Position numbers and translations under genes: made by a program. Below the pieces are notes generated by a model, which was not told where the DNA came from, ran no database searches, and saw nothing but the letters and a program-made list of their open reading frames with translations. A stretch of 64,000 nucleotides of DNA from Staphylococcus condimenti (GTDB lineage Bacteria > Bacillota > Bacilli > Staphylococcales > Staphylococcaceae): contig NZ_CP015114.1 in the NCBI RefSeq assembly GCF_001618885.1, positions 1,178,001-1,242,000 of the forward strand. Direction: 5' to 3'. Of this stretch, positions 34,267 to 43,814 are shown piece by piece (positions within the stretch are counted from its first letter, which is position 1; each line of letters starts with the position of its first letter).

Positions 34267-35445
34267 ATGAATAAAAACAAATTCGCAATTCTTGCTCTTG
34301 CTGTCTCAGCCTTCGCGATTGGGATGACTGAATTTATAAGTGTCGGTCTTCTCCCATTAATTAAAAATGCTTTCAATGTTACTCTGCCGCTAGCTGGTCT
34401 CACTGTTTCTATGTATGCGATTGGCGTTACAGTAGGCGCACCTGTATTGACCCCTTTAACTAATAAAATGAAAAGAAAACATTTACTCATAGGTATTATG
34501 TTGGTATTTATTATTGCCAATGCCTTAGCAGCATTCTCATTTTCATTCAGTATGCTGCTTGCGATGAGAATTTTATCAGCATTAATGCATGGTGTATTTA
34601 TGTCTGTAGCAACAGCAATTGCGAGTGATTTAGTTACACCAGATAAACGTTCAAGCGCAATCGCAATGATGTTTACAGGTTTAACAGTAGCCACAATCAC
34701 TGGTGTACCTTTTGGTACTTGGATTGGTCAACAATTCGGTTGGGAAATGTCATTTATTGCGATTAGTATCATCGGTTTATTAAGTCTCATTGCTAATATC
34801 ATCTTTGTTCCAAACGACTTAACAGAATATGATCAAGCACCAATGTCTGAACAGCTTAAAGTTTTTAATAACAAACCATTATTAGCTGTTTACTTAATCA
34901 CAGCCTTAGGCTATGGAGGTACATTTGTAGTTTATACCTACCTTACAACTCTGTTAACTAAATCACTTGGATACAGCGATCAAGCTGTTGTCATTATTTT
35001 AATTCTTTATGGCGTAATGGTAGCTATAGGCAATACTTTAGGCGGTAAGTTCACAAACCTCAACCCTACAAAAGCACTAGTATGGATTTTCTTAATTCAA
35101 GCTGTTGTTTTATTACTTGTAGGTGCAACAGTTCACTACCATATAGCTGGCTTAATTGCAATTTTACTCATGGGACTCTTCGCTTTCATGAATGTGCCAG
35201 GTTTGCAGCTTATCGTTGTACTATTCGCAGAAAAAGAAAATACCTCTACTGTCAACTTTGCTTCAAGTTTAAACATTTCTGCTTTTAATATCGGAATTAC
35301 ATTAGGCTCTGTAATTGGCGGTTTTGTTCTTGAACATTTTTCAATCATTTCCACACCGTATTTCGGATTCTTAATGGTTATTTTAGCAAGCGGAATGATG
35401 TATTTACTTCATAAAAAAGAAAGTACAGTATTAGTTGAAAGTTAA
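34267..35445 (+). CDS. DHA1-family MFS efflux transporter
   Basis: 392 residues with 12 spans. Opening AIGMTEFISVGLLPLI and motif A-like PLTNKMKRKHLLIG resemble the AraJ/PbuE/YdhP group of exporters. Substrate unknown: drugs, purines or arabinose-type sugars occur in relatives. AAGGAAC ribosome site. It probably forms an inducible unit with the downstream aldo/keto reductase under the divergent HxlR regulator, suggesting export and detoxification of a reactive compound. Confidence 0.85.
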   Translation: MNKNKFAILALAVSAFAIGMTEFISVGLLPLIKNAFNVTLPLAGLTVSMYAIGVTVGAPVLTPLTNKMKRKHLLIGIMLVFIIANALAAFSFSFSMLLAMRILSALMHGVFMSVATAIASDLVTPDKRSSAIAMMFTGLTVATITGVPFGTWIGQQFGWEMSFIAISIIGLLSLIANIIFVPNDLTEYDQAPMSEQLKVFNNKPLLAVYLITALGYGGTFVVYTYLTTLLTKSLGYSDQAVVIILILYGVMVAIGNTLGGKFTNLNPTKALVWIFLIQAVVLLLVGATVHYHIAGLIAILLMGLFAFMNVPGLQLIVVLFAEKENTSTVNFASSLNISAFNIGITLGSVIGGFVLEHFSIISTPYFGFLMVILASGMMYLLHKKESTVLVES

Positions 35446-35587
35446 TGATTGAACCAATAATCTGTTGCTTTGATAAGTAGAATAAAAAACAATAAATCAG
35501 AAAACATTTTGAAATTAAAAATATCAATACTACTAAACAAAAACTAGAAACAATATAAAATCTCTTAAACATGAAAGGTGATCAATT

Positions 35588-36427
35588 ATGGAATACAAAA
35601 CTTTTAACAATGAAAATAAAATGCCTCAATTAGGACTAGGAGTATTTAGAGTAGAAAATGATGATACTGCTAAAAATGCAGTAAAATATGCAATCGAAAA
35701 TGGCTACAGAAGTATTGATGCTGCTCTTGTTTATGGTAACGAAGAAATGGTAGGACGTGGAATTCAAGAAGGAATCGAGGCTGCCGGCATCACACGTGAA
35801 GATTTATTTATTACTTCTAAATTATGGTTAGATGATTTCGGGCGTGAAAATGTTGCAAAAGGTTATGAAACTTCACTTAAAAATTTAGGATTAGATTATT
35901 TAGATTTATATCTTATTCACTGGCCTGGAACAGACAACAATTTAATGATTGATACTTGGAAAGGCATGGAAGACTTGTATAATGCTGGAAAAGTAAAAAA
36001 TATCGGGGTCAGCAACTTTAACGTTGAACATTTGGAAACAATAAAAGCTCATTCTGAAATCCAACCTGTTATTAATCAAGTTGAGTTCCACCCTTACTTC
36101 TCACAAGAGACACTAAGAAATTACCTTAAAGAAGAAGGTATACAAATGCAATCATGGTCACCATTAATGAATGCCGAAATATTATCTGATCAAACCGTCA
36201 ATGAGATTGCTAATGCAATCGGCAAGTCACCTGCACAAGTGGTTATCAGATGGAACATTGATAATGGAGTCATTACTATCCCTAAATCAGTTACACCTTC
36301 TCGTATTGAAGAAAATTTAAATGTATTTGATTTTTCGTTAACACCAGAACAAATTGATAAAATCTCATCTTTGAATCAAAATAAGCGCATAGGTCCAAAC
36401 CCATCTGAATTCAATGGAGAAAATTAA
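35588..36427 (+). CDS. Aldo/keto reductase (YvgN/2,5-DKG reductase type)
   Basis: 279 residues, intact. The catalytic tetrad is visible: Asp and Tyr in SIDAALVYGNEE, Lys in FITSKLW, and His in YLIHWPGT. The phosphate-binding IPKSVTPSRIEEN region indicates NADP(H). It reduces reactive aldehydes or ketones such as methylglyoxal. AAAGGTGATC ribosome site; 142 bases after the efflux gene. A different subfamily from the broken reductase at 11.7 kb, so it need not replace it. Confidence 0.92.
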   Translation: MEYKTFNNENKMPQLGLGVFRVENDDTAKNAVKYAIENGYRSIDAALVYGNEEMVGRGIQEGIEAAGITREDLFITSKLWLDDFGRENVAKGYETSLKNLGLDYLDLYLIHWPGTDNNLMIDTWKGMEDLYNAGKVKNIGVSNFNVEHLETIKAHSEIQPVINQVEFHPYFSQETLRNYLKEEGIQMQSWSPLMNAEILSDQTVNEIANAIGKSPAQVVIRWNIDNGVITIPKSVTPSRIEENLNVFDFSLTPEQIDKISSLNQNKRIGPNPSEFNGEN

Positions 36428-36432
36428 TGAAT

Positions 36433-36479
36433 AAAGAAGAACGGCCGCAGCAAGTGCCTTGCTGCGGCCGTTCTTCTTT
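36433..36479. terminator. Exceptionally long perfect bidirectional terminator
   Basis: A 22-base perfect inverted repeat (36433-36454 with 36458-36479) around a 3-base loop, GC-rich in the core (GGCCGCAGCAAG) with A/T runs at both ends, between converging genes. Confidence 0.9.
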
Positions 36480-36486
36480 ATATTAA

Positions 36487-37494
36487 CTATATAAAAATAT
36501 GCATTATCCAATAAGTAATCGCAGCTACAATAGCTGAAATCGGCAATGTAATCACCCATGTTACAATTATACGTTGCGCTGTATTCCATTTAACACCTTT
36601 AGCGCGGTTAGAAGCACCTACACCAAGGATTGATGAAGATACAACGTGTGTTGTAGATAATGGGAAATGTAACGATGACGCTACAAAAATTGTTAAAGCT
36701 GATGATAAGTCAGCTGCAGCACCATTGGCCGGGCGGATTTTCATAATGTTACCGCCCACTGTTTTGATGATTTTCCAACCACCAATTGCAGTACCGAGAC
36801 CCATTGCAGTCGCACAAGCTACTTTAACCCACAAAGCTGGTTCAACGTTATTACCGTCTTGCAAATTAGCAACGATTAACGCTAATGTAATGATACCCAT
36901 AGATTTTTGAGCATCATTTGTACCATGTGAGAATGACTGTAACGCTGCTGTGAAAATCTGGAATATTCTAAAGTTACGATTTGTTTTTGTTAAGTTTGCA
37001 TTCTTAAAGAAAATCTTAATAATGGTATACATAATGTAACCAACACAGAATGCAATTAATGGTGAAACGATTAATACGATAATAATTTTAGTAAAGCCTT
37101 GGAAGTGCAATACCGTAAATGAACCTTGAGAAGCAACAGCTGCCCCTGCGATTGCACCGATTAAAGCATGTGAAGATGAACTTGGAATACCGAAGTACCA
37201 AGTTAATAAGTTCCAAAAAATAGCGGCAAAAATTGCTGCCAGCACAACAACAAGACCATTCTGTAATTTGAATGGATCTACGATGTCTTTAGTAATTGTT
37301 CCAGCTACACCTGTGAATGTAAGCGCACCGATAAAATTCATTATGGCTGCGAGAAAAATTGCGCGACGTGGCGTCAACGCTCTTGTTGACACTGCAGTGG
37401 CTACCGCATTGGCTGTATCATGGAAACCATTAATAAAGTCAAATATCAATGAAAAAATGACGATAGCTACAGTGATTATTAAAACATAGTCCAT
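36487..37494 (-). CDS. pit: PiT-family inorganic phosphate transporter
   Basis: 335 residues with about ten spans. Duplicated PiT signatures FDFINGFHDTANAVAT and SHGTNDAQKSMGI, and PSSSSHALIGAIAGA. Low-affinity phosphate (metal phosphate) uptake by H+ or Na+ symport. TAAGGAG ribosome site. The DUF47 gene lies 13 bases upstream on the same strand, the usual pit-accessory arrangement. Confidence 0.95.
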   Translation of the reverse strand: MDYVLIITVAIVIFSLIFDFINGFHDTANAVATAVSTRALTPRRAIFLAAIMNFIGALTFTGVAGTITKDIVDPFKLQNGLVVVLAAIFAAIFWNLLTWYFGIPSSSSHALIGAIAGAAVASQGSFTVLHFQGFTKIIIVLIVSPLIAFCVGYIMYTIIKIFFKNANLTKTNRNFRIFQIFTAALQSFSHGTNDAQKSMGIITLALIVANLQDGNNVEPALWVKVACATAMGLGTAIGGWKIIKTVGGNIMKIRPANGAAADLSSALTIFVASSLHFPLSTTHVVSSSILGVGASNRAKGVKWNTAQRIIVTWVITLPISAIVAAITYWIMHIFI

Positions 37495-37507
37495 AGTTTA
37501 TAACTCC

Positions 37508-38125
37508 TTAGCTATTTTTCATGATAATTGTTTCGAAATTGTTTGCTACAGCTTGGCATTTATCTGCAACGTCTTCTAAGCTTTCGTATATATCTTTAAT
37601 TTTAATTAATGTAATCGGATCTGTTTCGCTGTTGAAGATATGTTTAATAGATTGTCTTAAAATACCATCACAGTTTGTTTCAAATTCTTTAATGTTGATA
37701 GAGTGAATGCGCATATGCGAAAGTTTCTTTTCAACTAATAAGCCAATTGCTAACTTCATTTCAGCAACAGCTTTTTGAATGTTGTCTACAAACTCAGCCA
37801 TGTATTCATCTGAATATTCAATTGAATACATCTCAAACATAGCAGATGTTTCCTCCATAGCATCTAATACATCATCGATTGCGTTACATAAAGACAAAAT
37901 ATCTTCACGTTCAATTGGGGTAATAAAAGTTTGGTTTAAATCTGAAATCACTTGATGCATTAATTCGTCACCATGCGATTCATAAGTTTTAATATTATCA
38001 GAATAAGCTTTTAAATCTAAATGAGTATTGAAATCCATCTTACCGAACTCGATAGCAGCACGGTCTAGATTAAACACCATTTCCTCTAACTTAACCATAA
38101 ACTTATCCTTTTTCTTATTAAACAT
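37508..38125 (-). CDS. DUF47 (PhoU-like) Pit accessory protein
   Basis: 205 residues, all-helical PhoU-like protein: MFNKKKDKFMVKLEEMV, then repeated helical pairs (SHGDEL..VISDLNQTFITPIEREDILSL) with the conserved PIEREDI motif. DUF47 proteins bind metals and modulate the adjacent Pit transporter. The start is at MFNKKKD because TGGAGGATT precedes it; the upstream in-frame ATGs lack a site. Operon with pit. Confidence 0.92.
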   Translation of the reverse strand: MFNKKKDKFMVKLEEMVFNLDRAAIEFGKMDFNTHLDLKAYSDNIKTYESHGDELMHQVISDLNQTFITPIEREDILSLCNAIDDVLDAMEETSAMFEMYSIEYSDEYMAEFVDNIQKAVAEMKLAIGLLVEKKLSHMRIHSINIKEFETNCDGILRQSIKHIFNSETDPITLIKIKDIYESLEDVADKCQAVANNFETIIMKNS

Positions 38126-38529
38126 TGAAAAATCCTCCATTTTCAGCGATTGAGACCAATCACATTCCGTAATTTGAAAATTCATTTTCTGTTATTCTTC
38201 AAAAATTTCTAATAAATAGTAAGAAACTTAAGTACATACCCTTGTATGCAAGCTTCAAACTAAATTTACCTTCCTAAAAAGAAAATAGCATAAAATTTAC
38301 ATCACTACAATTATATTTACAAAATCTTAACAATAGCGACATATGTTTTACATTTACCACCCTTTTTGTCTATAACGTGCTTTTACAATAGATGAAACAT
38401 ACGATTAATTAAAATGAAAGAACATCTGCGCGTTCTATTTTGTTATATCCTCAGATTCTCGCTTTTACACAAAAAAATACTAAAAGAACTAATAATTGAG
38501 TCCTCTTAGTATTTAGAATGCTAGATATG
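38126..38529. other. Intergenic region between vraE and DUF47
   Basis: About 400 AT-rich bases: promoter region of DUF47-pit on the right of the reverse strand, and the vraE terminator at 38471-38514. I looked for a vraH-like small gene after vraE and saw none. Confidence 0.6.
38471..38514 (-). terminator. Terminator of vraDE
   Basis: Minus-strand AAATACTAAGAGGAC pairs with GTTCTTTTAGTATTT (one mismatch), followed by a T run. Confidence 0.75.
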
Positions 38530-40428
38530 CTAGATAGATTGTCTTATTTTTCTTTTCATGTGGTTATACGCAATCATTGCAAAGCAAGCATATATAATTG
38601 TATAAAGAACCATCACCAAAATAACAGGAGAATGATCACTAGATACCATTAATTTCAAGAAAGCCCACGAAGCAAAATATGCATGCAATAATCCTACTAC
38701 TAATGGTAAGCCGAAATTAAACACTACTTTAAGCATTAAACCTTTTCGCATATCTTCATGAGTAAAACCGAGTTTACGAAGAATCTTAAAGTTTTCCATT
38801 TCATCTTCAGTTTCATCCATTTGTTTAATATAGATAATACATCCGGCTGCAATTAAAAATGCTATACCTAAAAAGCTCGAAACAAATAAGAATACACTGC
38901 TGAAGCTTCGATATTGTTCTGCGATTTCTTTTTGTGTTGCATAATTAGAGCTAACTTGGTGCAGCAGTTTAGTAGCTTCGACTTCTTGATTCTTCTCTTT
39001 AAAAGTAAAACCATATTGGTTTACAAGATTATCTTTATCATATGTTGCTTTTTCTTTTATTAATTTATAATCTTCTTGGTTCAGAATTAATAATGAGCCA
39101 CCTCGTAAAGTAACCAATGCAAATTTAATATCTAAATCTGATGGTTGTACTTTAATACGTACTAATGGATGATGATTTTTATCATCAAATTGAGCAAATG
39201 TATGCTCATTTATTCCTTCTACTGACAAGCCGGTACCGTAAGGTTGTACTAATTCACCTTTTCCTCTGGTAATATGTGCACCTTCAACATATTTCTCGCT
39301 TGTTATTTGAATACCCATTAAACTAGAATATTTCCCTTTATATATATTGTTTTTAATCCTAGGAAGATCTAGTAGCTGTTTATAATTTTCATGATATTGA
39401 ATATTATGCTGGTCTAATAAAGTACGATATTGCTCTGCTTTTTGTTGTTTTTGAATTGTTGCATCATATGGTGCTGTTGAATTAATTTGATCATTTTCAC
39501 TCTTAAGTGTGATTGCACTGAAACATAATACAGTGACAGTAATTGCTGAAATAACCGCAATAATCGTCAATGATAAAGCATTCTTTTTCATTCTGTGCAT
39601 AATTGATGAAGTGAAAATAACATCATTAATATTCACATTTCCGTTTTTTCGGTTTTTTAATGTTTTAAAAAGCAATGAAACTGTACTACGGAAAAAGAAA
39701 TAAGCTCCAACAATTGTTAAAAACAAAACCAGTAATGGAACAATGATAATAGCATACAGTTTAATATCTAAGGCTAATACATAACCTGCCGCAATCATGA
39801 TCACACCGACGACACCAAATATTCTTTCTAACTTTGTAATTTTATTGTTTTTTACATCTGTTGCTTGTCGTGTTTTCATCAACTTTAAAATAGAACGTCT
39901 TTTAATAAAAATACTATTTTGAATAATTATCAGCACATAAGCCAAAAGGAGCATTAAAATCGTTGCGATAAACGCTTTAAAACTGAAAATTAAGTGTATA
40001 CTTTCTTTAATCTTCATCAGTTTTACAAGAATTAATAATAAGAAACGTGAACCAAGTAAACCCCCAATAATACCGACAATTCCAGTCATTATAAAAATAA
40101 CAAATTGTTCCAACATCAACATACGGATGATATTCGTTCTTGTTAATCCGATTAATTGATAAAGCCCTAGTTCGTTTACACGCTGTTTAATAAATAGCTG
40201 ATTCACATACATCAAAAAAATGACAATAATAGTAAATAGAAAAATACTTCCGACCTCGGCACTTTCACGGATAATTTTAGCTGATGCCTCATTATTAATA
40301 CTTTTGGTATACTTCAAAGTTACGAAACTGAAGTATAAAGCAATACTAAAAATCAGCGAAAAAAGATACAAACCGTAATGTCTTAAATTCTGCTTGAGAT
40401 TTTTTAAAACAATATGCTTAAAAGTCAT
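38530..40428 (-). CDS. vraE: VraE/BceB-type ABC transporter permease
   Basis: 632 residues, the BceB size (S. aureus VraE is about 626). FtsX-like organisation: about ten spans and a large extracellular domain between spans 7 and 8 (about residues 310-515), which binds peptide antibiotics in relatives. With VraD it detoxifies bacitracin or nisin. The ATG lies inside the last codons of vraD (11-base overlap), so translation is coupled. It appears intact although its regulators braR and braS are broken. Confidence 0.92.
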   Translation of the reverse strand: MTFKHIVLKNLKQNLRHYGLYLFSLIFSIALYFSFVTLKYTKSINNEASAKIIRESAEVGSIFLFTIIVIFLMYVNQLFIKQRVNELGLYQLIGLTRTNIIRMLMLEQFVIFIMTGIVGIIGGLLGSRFLLLILVKLMKIKESIHLIFSFKAFIATILMLLLAYVLIIIQNSIFIKRRSILKLMKTRQATDVKNNKITKLERIFGVVGVIMIAAGYVLALDIKLYAIIIVPLLVLFLTIVGAYFFFRSTVSLLFKTLKNRKNGNVNINDVIFTSSIMHRMKKNALSLTIIAVISAITVTVLCFSAITLKSENDQINSTAPYDATIQKQQKAEQYRTLLDQHNIQYHENYKQLLDLPRIKNNIYKGKYSSLMGIQITSEKYVEGAHITRGKGELVQPYGTGLSVEGINEHTFAQFDDKNHHPLVRIKVQPSDLDIKFALVTLRGGSLLILNQEDYKLIKEKATYDKDNLVNQYGFTFKEKNQEVEATKLLHQVSSNYATQKEIAEQYRSFSSVFLFVSSFLGIAFLIAAGCIIYIKQMDETEDEMENFKILRKLGFTHEDMRKGLMLKVVFNFGLPLVVGLLHAYFASWAFLKLMVSSDHSPVILVMVLYTIIYACFAMIAYNHMKRKIRQSI

Positions 40429-41179
40429 ATTGAACACCGCCCAAGACGCTTTGCGCTTGAATAACTTCTTTATAAAATGACTGTTTATCTTGATTGCCTT
40501 GGTATAGTTCTGAATAAATTTGACCGTCTTTCAACATGATAATACGGTTAGAATAACTGGCTGCTGCAGGATCATGCGTAACCATTAATATTGTTGAATC
40601 AAAGCGTTCATTCATTGCTTTTAAGCGTCTTAATAAATCCTGAGCACTTTTTGAATCTAAAGCACCCGTTGGTTCATCTGCAAAAATAATAGAAGGACGC
40701 GTTATAAAAGCACGAGCTGCTGACACACGCTGCTTTTGTCCTCCTGAAATTTCAGATGGATATTTATTAGCTAGTTCTGAAATACCTAAAGCTTCAGTAA
40801 CCTCATCAAAATACTTTTCCGCTTCTTGTTGTGGCAAATTTTGAATCGACAACGGTAACATAATATTTTCTTTTACCGATAGAGTATTCAATAAATTATA
40901 GTCTTGAAAAATAAATCCGATTTCACGCTTTCGCACTTCGGAAAGTTCTTTGTTCGTTAGTTCTTGCAGCTGATGGCCGTTTAACTCAACCGAACCTTGC
41001 GTAACATAGTCAATTGAACTTAACAAATTTAATAATGTCGTCTTTCCAGAACCAGAAGGCCCCATGATTGAGATGAATTCTCCTTTCTCAACTTTGAAAG
41101 ACAAACCTTTCAGCACTTCTTGTGCAACATGTTTATTCCCAAATACTTTTGTGAGATTAGACACTGTAAGAATTGCCAT
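40418..41179 (-). CDS. vraD: VraD/BceA-type ABC transporter ATPase
   Basis: 253 residues. Walker [10 protein letters not shown], signature ISGGQKQR, Walker [13 protein letters not shown], and the H-loop [10 protein letters not shown]. Powers VraE for antimicrobial-peptide resistance. The start MAILTVSN is chosen because AAAGGAGTGG lies just upstream; an earlier in-frame start adds 8 residues over the ribosome site. In S. aureus expression depends on the BraRS two-component system responding to bacitracin or nisin. Confidence 0.94.
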   Translation of the reverse strand: MAILTVSNLTKVFGNKHVAQEVLKGLSFKVEKGEFISIMGPSGSGKTTLLNLLSSIDYVTQGSVELNGHQLQELTNKELSEVRKREIGFIFQDYNLLNTLSVKENIMLPLSIQNLPQQEAEKYFDEVTEALGISELANKYPSEISGGQKQRVSAARAFITRPSIIFADEPTGALDSKSAQDLLRRLKAMNERFDSTILMVTHDPAAASYSNRIIMLKDGQIYSELYQGNQDKQSFYKEVIQAQSVLGGVQYDF

Positions 41180-41271
41180 TTCAATTCCACTCCTTTTAAT
41201 CATTCATTTATATTTTCAGTTTACATATTTAAGCTAGGAGGGTCGTTTGATTGAGATAACAAAACATCCTT

Positions 41272-42314
41272 TTAAAGTGACAAAGTTGTCACTTCAGCTT
41301 CACGTTCAGTAATTTCATTTTGTTTTGGGAATATAATTGTAACTTTTGTTCCATGATTAACGATTGAATCAATTCTTACACTTAAACTGAGTGTATTTTT
41401 TATTTGATCTACAAGATAAAGACCAATTCCTGATGAAGTAGTTTCATTTCGGTACCCTGTAGAAGTAAAACCGCGTTCGTAAATACGCGGCAAATCTTTT
41501 GAAGATATACCGCGCCCTTTATCACTTATAGTTAAATTCACATAACCGTGATGCTCAAAAGCATGTATTATAATATCGTAGCCTTCCGGACTGTATTTAA
41601 CCGCGTTTGAAATGAGTTGGCGTAATAACATCTTACACCATTTCATATCAGTAAAAACGCTATAATCTGCTTCAAAATCGATATCAAAGCCAATACCTTT
41701 CAACCGGCTGACATGACGCGTAATTTGTATTTCTTCTATTATCATGCGTTTCAAATCAACATTCTCAAAATACGTGTCTCGATTTTTGGAATCCAATCTG
41801 ACTAAGTAGAGTTGATTATCTAACATTTCATTTAGTCTAGACCATTCAAATAACAATGCATTTTTGTTTTTTTTATCCTTTTCTTTTTCAATCAATAATT
41901 TCATCGCAGTTAATGGCGTTTTCATTTCATGTACGAAATGTGTAAGACTTTGTTCTTGCTCTTTTAAAGCAATTGCTTGTTCAGATACAATTTTTTTCTG
42001 GCGAACAATTTGTGTATATAAGTAATCGAGTATTTCTCTTTCCATTGGTGAATTAGCTAGTTCTTTATGTTTCAATTCTTCAACCTCACGCATTTCAAAA
42101 AGTTTCTTCAAAAAAGCAGTCTCTCGCAAGTATGCAAAAAGAGAAACAAAATGATAATCATGAGATTAACTAACACAAGATAAATTGCAGATTCTATCGA
42201 TAAATCACGATCTAAATAACCAACCACTAACAGTACCACTTGCAAACCAAGCAGCAGCAATATCCAATATATACGTGATAATAAGAAACTAGATATTCGT
42301 TTAAGTAATGTCAT
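41272..42314 (-). pseudogene. braS: BraS/BceS-type sensor kinase, frameshifted
   Basis: The N-terminal part (MTLLKRISSFLL..., two membrane spans with almost no external loop, the intramembrane-sensing design) stops at 42108 after ...CERLLF. The kinase core lies in another frame. Adding one base to the A5 run at 42136-42140 gives ...LFFAYLRETAFLKKL and a continuous protein of about 347 residues. Kinase motifs are intact: H-box FVHEMKTPLTAMKLL, N-box LISNAVKYSPEG, DKGRGIS and SSGIGLYL. It should phosphorylate BraR in complex with a Bce-type transporter. Overlaps the end of braR. True decay versus homopolymer error is undecided. Confidence 0.85.
41278..41291. promoter_or_regulatory. Candidate BraR/BceR operator upstream of vraDE
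   Basis: TGACA-AAGT-TGTCA is an exact match to the BceR-type pattern TNACA-N4-TGTNA, about 100 bases upstream of vraD. It lies inside the last codons of braS, just where a Bce-type activator would bind ahead of the vraDE promoter. Confidence 0.6.
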
Positions 42315-42981
42315 TGGCTATATATCCTTTTCCAATGCGTGTTTCGATGGCTGCATCTAATCCAAAATCCGATAATTTCTTTCGTAAACGATTAATATTA
42401 ACAGTTAAAGTATTATCACTGATAAATGCTTCATCATCCCACAATGCTGTTATAATTTCATCTCTGCTGACAATTTCATTGCGGTGTTTCAATAAAATTT
42501 CTAATATCAGCATTTCTGTTTTGGATATATAGATAACCTCTCCATCTCTTTCTAAAACACCTTTAGCTAAATCTACTTGGATGTTTCCCCAGGTCATTGT
42601 TCGCTTTTCTTCTAAATTAAATTGATAAACACGACGATACACAGCTTTCAATTTAGCAATCAATACATTGGTATAAAAAGGTTTTTGAATAAAGTCATCT
42701 GCACCTAATTCCATACTCATCACCTGATCCATAGGATTATCTCTTGCGGATAGAAAGAGTATTGGTACATTGGATTCATGTCGTATCTGACGACACCAAT
42801 AAAACCCATCATATTTTGGTAATTCAACATCCATTATAATGATTTCAGGATTTTTCGTTTTGGCTTCTGATAATACATCATCAAAATTTTCTATACCTTC
42901 AACATGTAAATCCTAATGTTCTAATTCCTTTTTTAATTGTTCAAATAATGTTTTATCATCTTCTACTAGTAATATTTTCAT
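42301..42981 (-). pseudogene. braR: BraR/BceR-type response regulator with in-frame stop codon
   Basis: The full frame runs from ATG 42979-42981 (MKILLVEDDKTLFEQLKKELEH) to 42301, about 226 codons, but codon 23 (42913-42915) is TAG. S. aureus BraR, as I recall it, has Trp at this place (ELEQWDF), so TGG to TAG is the likely change. The rest is intact: phospho-acceptor Asp 51 (MDVELP), KPF lysine, and an OmpR-type winged helix (SDNTLTVNINRLRKKL). Re-initiation at Met 50 has no ribosome site and would lose the acidic pocket at residues 8-9. Not a homopolymer change, so a sequencing error is less likely than for braS. Confidence 0.88.
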
Positions 42982-43189
42982 TTTCTATCACCTTTTTGTT
43001 AATATTTCAGAGATGTTGCAGAATGATTTCATTTACATTTCAACATTTTTCTTCTAAACTAGAGATTGTGCTTTTCTTCAATTTTTTGTTTTTCTAAAAT
43101 AATAGAGTAGAATTAAACTAAAATAATGATAAATATAATCGGTTAGGTTATACTCAGTGTAATACTACCTTATAAAATGGAGGGTGTCT

Positions 43190-43696
43190 ATGGAACATTC
43201 TATTCGAGAAATAAGTATTAACGATGCAGATGACTATATCAAGTTGTTAAAAGATATCTATGATGAATCTGACTTTATGTTATATAGTCCTGGTGAATAT
43301 GTCCCTTCTCTTTCAAGTGCCTTAAAAAACCTTGAACACTTCATCACTTCTCCATCTAATACCATTTATATTGCTGAAATTGACGGCATGTTAATTGGAT
43401 TTGCTATTGTATCGTCACGCAAATATGAACGTACACAGCATGAGACACGTGTACGCATTGGTATTCGTGAACACTATCGCAGCAAAGGCGTTGGACAATC
43501 ACTCTTAAATGCGGTAGATGCATGGGCTCTAAATCATAATATCAGACGTCTAGAAGCAGTTGTAGTGCCTCAAAATAAACATGCAGTTGAATTATTCAAA
43601 TCTGCTGGTTATCAAATTGAAGGCGAAATGCGTGATAAACTCAAAATCGACAATCAATATTACAATGAATATGTGATGGCGAAATTACTACGATAA
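43190..43696 (+). CDS. GNAT family N-acetyltransferase
   Basis: 168 residues. Typical acetyl-CoA fold: IAEIDGMLIGFAIVSS, RVRIGIREHYRSKGVGQSLLNAVDAWA (motif A, Q/RxxGxG/A), then RRLEAVVVPQNKHAVELFKSAGYQIEGEMRD. Substrate unknown. The start is the ATG after TGGAGGGTGTCT; a GTG two codons earlier is inside the ribosome-site spacer. Monocistronic with a terminator. Confidence 0.88.
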   Translation: MEHSIREISINDADDYIKLLKDIYDESDFMLYSPGEYVPSLSSALKNLEHFITSPSNTIYIAEIDGMLIGFAIVSSRKYERTQHETRVRIGIREHYRSKGVGQSLLNAVDAWALNHNIRRLEAVVVPQNKHAVELFKSAGYQIEGEMRDKLKIDNQYYNEYVMAKLLR

Positions 43697-43712
43697 ACCG
43701 AATAAATTTTTC

Positions 43713-43755
43713 ATATCCTTGTCCATTTGTGGTGAATGGTACAAGGATTTTTTTC
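43713..43755 (+). terminator. Terminator of the GNAT gene
   Basis: ATCCTTGTCCATT (43715-43727) pairs with AATGGTACAAGGAT (43735-43748), followed by TTTTTTT. Confidence 0.85.
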
Positions 43756-43768
43756 ATTATCTATTTAA

Positions 43769-43799
43769 AAAATACCCAGACAAGTGTCCAGGTATTTAT
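43769..43799 (-). terminator. Terminator of the esterase gene
   Basis: Minus-strand AAATACCTGGACA pairs with TGTCTGGGTATTT, followed by TTTTA. Confidence 0.8.
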
Positions 43800-43814
43800 A
43801 GAAATCATTCAAAT

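Noticed and set aside
38126-38529. A vraH-like small gene after vraE
   Set aside because: No suitable small hydrophobic frame; vraE is followed directly by a terminator.
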